From: Cyclobacteriaceae bacterium
GTDB lineage: Bacteria > Bacteroidota > Bacteroidia > Cytophagales > Cyclobacteriaceae
Length of the DNA stretch: 5,271 nt
Reading direction: 5' to 3'
Assembly (NCBI GenBank): GCA_029882675.1
Contig: JAOUKJ010000321.1
Coordinates: 1 to 5,271 of the forward strand
Below are positions 1 to 4,872 of the stretch, piece by piece. Under the pieces are notes generated by a model. The model was not told the DNA's origin and did not search any database. It saw only the letters and a list, made by a program, of their open reading frames with translations. The translations under genes and the position numbers were made by a program. The stretch's first letter is position 1. Each line of letters opens with the position of its first letter.

Positions 1-73
1 AAAATTTTACCGGCCCATCGAATGTAGATTATATTTCTTAAATAAGCAGTATTGAATTATTATTGTAAATAAA
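1..73. other. AT-rich intergenic sequence upstream of the sigma operon
   Basis: No gene can be supported here. Each forward frame meets a stop early, at 25-27, 53-55 and 37-39. The frame closing at 37-39 would give a 12-residue tail (NFTGPSNVDYIS) that could be the end of an upstream gene, but this is too short to judge. The stretch just before the putative promoter is AT-rich (roughly 40-73) and could serve as an UP-like element; that is inference only. Confidence 0.4.
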
Positions 74-109
74 GTAGGGTAAATGAAACGTCATGCGGTA
101 TAACATTAA
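74..109 (+). promoter_or_regulatory. Putative ECF-sigma promoter of the sigma/anti-sigma/receptor operon
   Basis: Three blocks are seen: GTAGGGTAAA (74-83), GCGGTATA (95-102) and CATTAA (104-109). The same three blocks recur at 4170-4205 with exactly the same spacing (11 nt, then 1 nt), while the spacer bases differ, which is the pattern expected of a -35/-10 promoter pair and not of a duplicated segment. The motif does not resemble the usual Bacteroidota housekeeping promoter (TTTG with TAnnTTTG), so an alternative sigma factor is likely, and the sigma encoded immediately downstream is the obvious candidate. Exact -35 and -10 boundaries are uncertain. Transcription would start around 108-112, leaving a leader of about 75 nt before the TTG start at 185. 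Confidence 0.72.
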
Positions 110-184
110 CCAGGTCCAGTGAGCCCTTTTAAAAAATCAAAATGGCGTTGTTATTATAATTATAAACCAGGCATATAAAGACCA
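110..184 (+). other. Probable 5' leader of the sigma operon
   Basis: This is the segment between the putative promoter and the sigma start. It holds a perfect 12-bp AT palindrome (TTATAATTATAA, 154-165) and a five-codon ATG mini-ORF (142-159, MALLL then stop). Neither has other support and both may be chance in AT-rich DNA. There is no strong Shine-Dalgarno sequence before the TTG start, as is common in Bacteroidota. Confidence 0.4.
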
Positions 185-673
185 TTGAAACAGGAGGCTT
201 TTAAAAATATTTTTGATATGTACTTTGATGCGATACGCAGTTATGTGTACTACCGCTCGGGCGATCAGGAAATGGCCACAGACCTGGCACAGGATGTTTT
301 TATGAAACTCTGGGAGAAAAACGACCGTTTTGATGCCAGTCAGGTAAAGGGATTGCTTTATAAAATGGCCGGTGACATGTTTGTGAGTAAGATCAGAAGA
401 AAAGCCGTAGAAGAAAAGTATCAGCAGGGACTTGTACTTCGTTTTTCTGATCAAACACCACAGGACGATATGGAATACAAAGAGCTGAAAAACAGGTATG
501 AAAAGGCCCTTTCCCTACTGGGTGAAAACCAGCGGGTGGTCTTTTTAATGAGTCGCATGGAAGGATTAAAATACCGCGAAATAGCTGACCGGCTGGATGT
601 TAGTCAGAAGGCTGTGGAGAAAAGAATGAATCAGGCTTTAGCCTTTTTAAAACAGGAACTGATGATGAAATGA
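185..673 (+). CDS. ECF-family RNA polymerase sigma factor (sigma-70 family, FecI-like)
   Basis: This 162-residue protein should direct RNA polymerase to a small set of promoters once released from its anti-sigma partner. Region 2 spans about residues 4-72, with the characteristic segment DLAQDVFMKLWEK (33-45) and the DNA-melting/-10 recognition part around 54-72. Region 4 spans about 104-158, with ENQRVVFLMSRMEGLKYREI (114-133) leading into the -35-binding helix-turn-helix (about 128-150). Two-domain layout and length are normal for ECF sigmas. The start is TTG: an in-frame stop lies at 176-178 and the next in-frame ATG (218) would cut off the first helix of region 2, so TTG at 185 fits best. 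The gene overlaps the following anti-sigma gene by 4 nt (ATGA), indicating translational coupling. A putative self-recognised promoter lies at 74-109, suggesting autoregulation. The family call is firm; the regulated genes are inferred. Confidence 0.95.
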   Translation: MKQEAFKNIFDMYFDAIRSYVYYRSGDQEMATDLAQDVFMKLWEKNDRFDASQVKGLLYKMAGDMFVSKIRRKAVEEKYQQGLVLRFSDQTPQDDMEYKELKNRYEKALSLLGENQRVVFLMSRMEGLKYREIADRLDVSQKAVEKRMNQALAFLKQELMMK

Positions 674-1539
674 AAAAAGAAAAAGACCATAACGAACAGG
701 TCCCTTCAAATAACGGGCTGGAAGAACTTTCTGATTTAACCATTCCCTGGAGTAAACCAAAGGAAGAGATCTGGTCTGCACTGGAAGCCCGGATAGACAA
801 GGATAAGGAGGCCCCGGTAATACCCCTGTACCACTACCGAAAAATAATGACTTTGGCAGCCTCCCTCCTGCTGGTGCTTACACTGGGGAGTGTGGTCTGG
901 TTTTATACCACCAACATTCAGACCACGCCGGGCAATCGCTTTTTGGCGACCTTGCCCGATGGATCACAAGTCACCTTAAATGCAGGTTCCAGCCTGACCT
1001 ACCGGCCTCTTTTATGGCCGGTTCTCCGGAAAATAAACTTTGAGGGTGAAGGCTATTTCGATATTGCCAGGGGTAGCCGGTTTGAAGTTTATTCTGCTAA
1101 AGGAACCACCACCATCCATGGCACCTCGTTTAATATTTATTCGCGGGAAGATCAATACACCGTGACGTGTATATCCGGTGAAGTACAGGTGGAAAATGCG
1201 CAGGGCGACCGGGTAATTCTCCATGCCGATGAAAAGGCGGTTTACTCGGCCGGCCAAAACCTCGTAAAACAGGTGCAGGTAAACACCTCCGTTGACCTGG
1301 CCTGGCTGGAAAACAAATTTATATTTACAGCAGCACCACTAGAAGATGTAATGAAGGAAATTGAAAGACAATACGCTGTGCAAATAGAACTGACTAGCAT
1401 ACCGCAAGGGCTGATATACACCGGTAATTTCAGCGCTGAGAAAACAGTGGAAGAAACACTGGACTTGGTTTGCACGCCCTTTGGTCTTAAATTTGCTACA
1501 ACTAAAGCAGGGTCGTACCAAATATCAAATAACGATTAG
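670..1539 (+). CDS. FecR-family transmembrane anti-sigma factor
   Basis: This 289-residue inner-membrane protein should hold the sigma factor at its cytoplasmic N-terminus and read receptor status through its periplasmic part. Residues 1-56 are cytoplasmic and charged, with a Trp-containing sigma-binding segment (IPWSKPKEEIWSALEARI, 25-42). One transmembrane helix is at about 60-79. The periplasmic FecR domain runs from about 88 to 195, including LPDGSQVTLNAGSSL (95-109), FEGEGYFDI (124-132) and HGTSFNIY (150-157). A C-terminal DUF4974-like domain covers about 216-286. Length and order match Bacteroidota FecR proteins. The ATG at 670 overlaps the sigma stop codon, so the pair is probably made in balanced amounts. 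In characterised FecR/PupR systems the C-terminal region contacts the receptor's signalling domain and regulated proteolysis frees the sigma. That mechanism is known for the family and only inferred here. Confidence 0.94.
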   Translation: MKKEKDHNEQVPSNNGLEELSDLTIPWSKPKEEIWSALEARIDKDKEAPVIPLYHYRKIMTLAASLLLVLTLGSVVWFYTTNIQTTPGNRFLATLPDGSQVTLNAGSSLTYRPLLWPVLRKINFEGEGYFDIARGSRFEVYSAKGTTTIHGTSFNIYSREDQYTVTCISGEVQVENAQGDRVILHADEKAVYSAGQNLVKQVQVNTSVDLAWLENKFIFTAAPLEDVMKEIERQYAVQIELTSIPQGLIYTGNFSAEKTVEETLDLVCTPFGLKFATTKAGSYQISNND

Positions 1540-1550
1540 AACACAAGCTT

Positions 1551-4052
1551 TTGAAAGGGTATTTATTATTATTCATCATCTCCGTTTCCTTTCTCAGACC
1601 TGCATTATCGCAGACCATCACGGTACAAGCTGACAACCAGTTGCTTAATGAGGTTCTCATTGAGCTCCGAGACCGGTACGGGCTTCAGTTGTCATATGAC
1701 AACAACCAGTTGTCCTCATATTATGTTACGTTGGAGAAAACCTTCGGCGGGCCGGCTGAGGCTATACAGGCACTTCTAAATGGTTTGCCTCTGGCCTTTA
1801 AAAAAATGGATGCAGTTTATGTGATTTACCCACAACAAGAGGCCATCACTCCCAAAAAACACGTGTTATCAGGCACCATCTTTGACAACAGCAGCGGAGA
1901 GAACCTACCCTATGTTCACTTGTTTTTCAACGGTCAGGGCATGGTGGGTGATAAAGACGGTCATTTTTCCTTTATTGCCCCAACGGACAGCCTGGTACAC
2001 ATGCGGGTTTCATACCTGGGCTTTTATCAGCTGGACACCATCCTGTCCCCGGCCACCCGGGTGGACATCGGGCTCACCCCTTCAGTCATTGGCCTGAAGG
2101 AAGTGATTATTGAAGGCAAGGCCATTGCATATGGTATTCAGGCCGGGAAAGTGTCCGGCACGCTGCGTTTAAACCAGCTCATTTCACAACATCTGCCCGG
2201 TAATGGTGACAATTCCATATTCAACTTGCTGCGGTTGCAACCCGGCATTCTCGCAGCGGGGGAACACACCAACGATCTGATCATCTGGGGGAGCTATGCC
2301 GGACAAAGCCAGGTGTTGTTTGATGGGTTTACCATCTTTGGCCTGAAAAATTATAACGACAATATCAGCGCCATCAACCCATATATGGTCAAAGACATCC
2401 AGATTATGAAAGGGGGCTATGATGCCCGGTACGGCAATCGGGTGGGTGGCATTGTCAACATCACCGGCATGGACGGGAGCACCAAGGCCCCGCATATGAA
2501 TTTTAACCTGAACAATATGACGTTAAACGGTTATGCCAGTGTGCCCCTTTTTAAAAGTACTTCGCTCTCCATGGCCTTTCGAAAAACCTACTACGACCTG
2601 TATAAAACCGAGGAGATTTCCACCACTGTCCGGCGCAGGGGCAGACACACACAGCTTGCAGACATTTATTTACGGCCCGATTACAATTTTCATGACTTCA
2701 ATGTCAAATATTCGGGGTCATTTCGCAATGGCGACCATTTTTACTTTAGTCTTTTTAAGGCCTCAGACACCTTTTCATACGACCTGATACAATCATTGGA
2801 TATGTACCGCCTCAGAACACATTCCTCAGAAAACAGTGCACAGTCGGGCAAGTCCTTTTATTACAGTAAAAATTGGCCCAATGGCAATAACAGTACCCTG
2901 AATGTAAGCTATTCGGGCATGGGAAAAGATTGGCAGGAAAACCAGCAGATCAACCGGATGTCGGGCAACAGATTCGTTCCATTGACCGACAACGCCTCCT
3001 TCAACCTTATCGATGAATACAAGGCGGTCTGGTCCAACCGCATGAACATGGGTAGCCGGCACCTGTTGGAAGGTGGACTGGGATATACCCAAAACAGCTA
3101 CCGTTATGAAAAAGACACATTTGACATTTCCGTCATCCATGAGGCAAAAAAACAGGAACGCATAAACGCCTATATACAGAATCATTACAGCAGTGGTCAA
3201 AAGCCCCTGCAAATAAAATATGGTTTGCGGATGGACTATCCCAAAGCAATGAACAGGCTCTTCCTTCAGCCACGGGTATCGGGCACGTATCAATTCAACG
3301 AACTGTATACTATAAATGCCGCATGGGGCATATATAACCAGTTTATCACAAAAAACATCCTGACCGACGGCAATGGCAATGTTCATTATATATGGTTGAT
3401 CAGTGATCATAAAGACGTACCTGTATTGCAGTCACAACATCTGGTAGCCGGCCTGTCGAGACATCGGCACGGATTGACCCTCAGCCTGGAAGCCTATCGC
3501 AAAAACACCGATGGCCTTTCACGGATAATAAAGGCCGCAGATGAGACGCAAAACAGCTATTATGGGAACAGCTATAGTCAGGGCGTGGATTTTTATGTCA
3601 AGCAAGAGCTGGACAAACATTCGCTGTGGGCGGCCTACTCCCTGTCAGGCACCCGTGAACATTTCTCCTACTTTGCAACCGATGAATACAGTCCTTCACG
3701 CCATGATCAGCGCCACGAATTCAAACTTGCTGGCATATTTTCACTGGGTAAGTTCTATCTGTCGGCCAATTATGTCTACGGCAGCGGATTTCCCGGTGCA
3801 TACCTGACTGCCACTGCTGTAAATGATATTGGTGATAACTACTACAGTCGACTGGATGGTGCCATCACCTACAAACTACTCTCCCGTAAAATGCAGATGG
3901 AGACCGGTTTTTCAGTACTTAACATCCTGAACCGGGAGAACATCAAATATGACAACTTCATCCGTGTACCAACCCTCAACACCAGTACGATAAACATCCA
4001 TGCAGAGGCCGTCCCCTTTACACCTTCGGTGTTTTTGAATATCGGATTTTGA
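1551..4052 (+). CDS. TonB-dependent outer-membrane receptor with N-terminal STN signalling domain (FecA-like transducer)
   Basis: An 833-residue outer-membrane receptor that should import a ligand using TonB energy and signal its presence to FecR. A signal peptide occupies about 1-20, with cleavage near ALS-Q. It is followed by an STN domain (about 22-95), a CarboxypepD_reg-like beta domain (about 105-180), a TonB-box-like segment LKEVIIEGKA (182-191), a plug (about 200-306; VLFDGF at 255-260, GGYDARYGNRVGGIVNIT at 288-305) and a 22-strand-type barrel to the end. The last residue is Phe, as in most outer-membrane barrels. The start is TTG: an in-frame stop lies at 1530-1532 and this start gives an intact signal peptide. 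It begins 11 nt after the anti-sigma stop, so it is in the same operon. The STN domain marks it as a signalling receptor. It is shorter than typical SusC proteins (about 1000 residues) and no SusD gene follows, so polysaccharide uptake is not supported. The ligand is unknown; siderophore, metal complex or another small compound are all possible. Confidence 0.93.
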   Translation: MKGYLLLFIISVSFLRPALSQTITVQADNQLLNEVLIELRDRYGLQLSYDNNQLSSYYVTLEKTFGGPAEAIQALLNGLPLAFKKMDAVYVIYPQQEAITPKKHVLSGTIFDNSSGENLPYVHLFFNGQGMVGDKDGHFSFIAPTDSLVHMRVSYLGFYQLDTILSPATRVDIGLTPSVIGLKEVIIEGKAIAYGIQAGKVSGTLRLNQLISQHLPGNGDNSIFNLLRLQPGILAAGEHTNDLIIWGSYAGQSQVLFDGFTIFGLKNYNDNISAINPYMVKDIQIMKGGYDARYGNRVGGIVNITGMDGSTKAPHMNFNLNNMTLNGYASVPLFKSTSLSMAFRKTYYDLYKTEEISTTVRRRGRHTQLADIYLRPDYNFHDFNVKYSGSFRNGDHFYFSLFKASDTFSYDLIQSLDMYRLRTHSSENSAQSGKSFYYSKNWPNGNNSTLNVSYSGMGKDWQENQQINRMSGNRFVPLTDNASFNLIDEYKAVWSNRMNMGSRHLLEGGLGYTQNSYRYEKDTFDISVIHEAKKQERINAYIQNHYSSGQKPLQIKYGLRMDYPKAMNRLFLQPRVSGTYQFNELYTINAAWGIYNQFITKNILTDGNGNVHYIWLISDHKDVPVLQSQHLVAGLSRHRHGLTLSLEAYRKNTDGLSRIIKAADETQNSYYGNSYSQGVDFYVKQELDKHSLWAAYSLSGTREHFSYFATDEYSPSRHDQRHEFKLAGIFSLGKFYLSANYVYGSGFPGAYLTATAVNDIGDNYYSRLDGAITYKLLSRKMQMETGFSVLNILNRENIKYDNFIRVPTLNTSTINIHAEAVPFTPSVFLNIGF

Positions 4053-4060
4053 TATAGAGA

Positions 4061-4128
4061 CAAGAAACAAGAAACAAGTGCAAGACCCGATGTCTGGAGA
4101 TAATAGGCAAGAGTAAAGTGACAGGAGA
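4061..4128. repeat. Degenerate heptamer repeat (CAAGAAA-type) after the receptor gene
   Basis: Two perfect CAAGAAA units (4061-4074) are followed by CAAGTG (4075), CAAGACC (4081), and, after three less recognisable units, CAAGAGT (4108), AAAGTGA (4115) and CAGGAGA (4122), mostly in a 7-nt register. The block ends in the perfect palindrome GGAGATCTCC (4124-4133). It is noncoding. From memory, similar CAAGANN heptads occur in intergenic regions of some Bacteroidota, but this was not checked. No clear intrinsic terminator is visible after the receptor gene. Confidence 0.55.
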
Positions 4129-4142
4129 TCTCCCCATATTCG

Positions 4143-4190
4143 GCAGAAAAAAATAATTTCGCTTCTTTGGTAGGGTAAAGCTTTTTCTGC
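4143..4190. repeat. 9-bp inverted repeat enclosing the -35 block of the Spy-like gene promoter
   Basis: GCAGAAAAA (4143-4151) and TTTTTCTGC (4182-4190) are perfect inverted copies separated by 30 nt. The right arm lies inside the spacer between the two promoter blocks, and the -35 block sits between the arms. The 30-nt loop makes it a poor terminator. It might be an operator, but it has no counterpart at the sigma-operon promoter and could be chance. Confidence 0.4.
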
Positions 4191-4205
4191 GCGGTATATC
4201 ATTAA
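4170..4205 (+). promoter_or_regulatory. Putative ECF-sigma promoter of the Spy-like gene
   Basis: GTAGGGTAAA (4170-4179), GCGGTATA (4191-4198) and CATTAA (4200-4205) match the sites at 74-109 block for block with identical spacing. The 11-nt spacer (4180-4190) is unrelated in sequence to the first copy. Transcription would begin near 4204-4208, giving a short A-rich leader of about 20 nt before the ATG at 4225. The match implies that the Spy-like gene is transcribed from its own promoter by the same sigma factor as the sigma operon. Confidence 0.72.
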
Positions 4206-4224
4206 ACGTTAAACAATTAAAAAT

Positions 4225-4698
4225 ATGAAAAATTTAGTAAAAAATGCAGGTTGGGTTTTGGCCATCGTGATGTTGTTGTCCGGCAACCTTTTTGCCCAGA
4301 AGCAGGAGCGTCAATTCAACGGAGAAGGCCTGAGTGAAGAGCAAAAAGCAGCGGTACAGCAGCACCGGGAGGCCAATCAGGAAGCGCGTGAAACTTTTAA
4401 ATCGACCCTCACCGAGGCTCAGTTGGAGATTCTCCAAAATCCGGATCTAACCCGCGAAGAGAAAAGGGAAGCTTTCCATGCCACCCTGTCAGAAGCACAG
4501 AAAGAAATGATGCAGACACATATGGAAAGCAGGCACATGAACAGAGAGGCCTTTCGCCACAATATGTCTGAAGAACAGCGGGACGGGATGCAACACAGAA
4601 GAAGGATGCACCGGGGCGAGCAAATTGAAAAAGGAGAAGGCGTTCATGAAGGCGAAATGATGCAACACCGAAGAGGAGGTAAAATGGGTGGTGGTTGA
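4225..4698 (+). CDS. Small secreted Spy/CpxP-like LTxxQ-repeat protein with His/Met-rich tail
   Basis: A 157-residue periplasmic protein with a signal peptide (about 1-24, cleavage near LFA-Q). The mature part is predicted to be mostly charged alpha-helix and contains five LTxxQ-like motifs: LSEEQ (36), LTEAQ (62), LTREE (75), LSEAQ (88) and MSEEQ (114). This motif characterises the Spy/CpxP family of periplasmic chaperones and stress sensors, and related metal-resistance proteins. Residues 36-126 form a 26-residue tandem repeat. Residues 95-157 contain ten Met and seven His but no Cys, ending in a Gly-rich tail, whereas residues 25-94 have no Met and only two His. A metal-binding tail is therefore plausible but unproven. 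The putative ECF promoter just upstream suggests it is a target of the neighbouring sigma/anti-sigma/receptor system. Membership of the Spy/CpxP superfamily rests on the motifs only; an unrelated helical repeat protein is the alternative. Confidence 0.82.
   Translation: MKNLVKNAGWVLAIVMLLSGNLFAQKQERQFNGEGLSEEQKAAVQQHREANQEARETFKSTLTEAQLEILQNPDLTREEKREAFHATLSEAQKEMMQTHMESRHMNREAFRHNMSEEQRDGMQHRRRMHRGEQIEKGEGVHEGEMMQHRRGGKMGGG
4330..4602 (+). repeat. 26-residue (78-bp) tandem repeat within the Spy-like gene, about 3.5 copies
   Basis: Copies are residues 36-61 (4330-4407), 62-87 (4408-4485), 88-113 (4486-4563) and a half copy 114-126 (4564-4602), with no gaps. The first half follows [LM][ST]E[EA]Q with a hydrophobic residue at position 9 and Gln at position 10 in all four copies (Q45, Q71, Q97, Q123). 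The second half keeps Arg-Glu-x-Phe at positions 20-23 (R55/E56/F58, R81/E82/F84, R107/E108/F110). The DNA copies have diverged, so the duplication is old and protein-level selection probably preserves it. Confidence 0.75.
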
Positions 4699-4741
4699 GT
4701 CACTAACAGGTGATATGTGCTATGACCATTTCACCAAAAAC

Positions 4742-4826
4742 GAAGAGGCTGTCTCAAAAAGCTTTGGCCTACTGAGATAACCGGGCCAGGGCTCCCTAAA
4801 AGTTTAAATTTTGAGATGGCCTCTTC
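4742..4826. repeat. 85-bp inverted-repeat element (MITE-like or long terminator hairpin)
   Basis: The arms GAAGAGGCTGTCTCAAAA (4742-4759) and 4809-4826 are 18 nt long. The right arm's reverse complement differs at only two positions, both of which give G-U pairs in RNA, so all 18 positions can pair. The interior adds a weaker stem (TGGCC 4765-4769 with GGCCA 4784-4788). Five A (4736-4740) precede the left arm and five T (4830-4834) follow the right arm four bases out. It could be a small non-autonomous insertion element or a long hairpin that ends transcription of the Spy-like gene. The arm sequence resembles insertion-sequence ends as recalled, unchecked. No clear target-site duplication is visible. 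Confidence 0.65.
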
Positions 4827-4872
4827 CCCTTTTTATAAACCAAACTTCATCTATTGTAAATAACACCATTCA

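Noticed and set aside
61..72. TATTGTAAATAA shared by 61-72 and 4852-4863, upstream of the sigma operon and the last gene
   Set aside because: A single 12-nt AT-rich match is expected about once by chance in a window of this size, and no second block accompanies it at 4852.
142..159. Five-codon mini-ORF (MALLL) in the sigma leader
   Set aside because: Too short to support as a gene or attenuator; no stem or terminator accompanies it.
154..165. Perfect AT palindrome TTATAATTATAA before the sigma start
   Set aside because: Made only of A and T in AT-rich DNA, so it is weak evidence for an operator; also not repeated at the second promoter.
137..454. 105-codon minus-strand open frame across the leader and sigma gene
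   Set aside because: It is antisense to conserved sigma region 2 and has no recognisable domain or promoter.
2826..3410. 194-codon open frame on the minus strand inside the receptor gene
   Set aside because: It lies wholly antisense to a strongly supported receptor coding region, has no recognisable domain, and fits a shadow of the receptor's codon bias.
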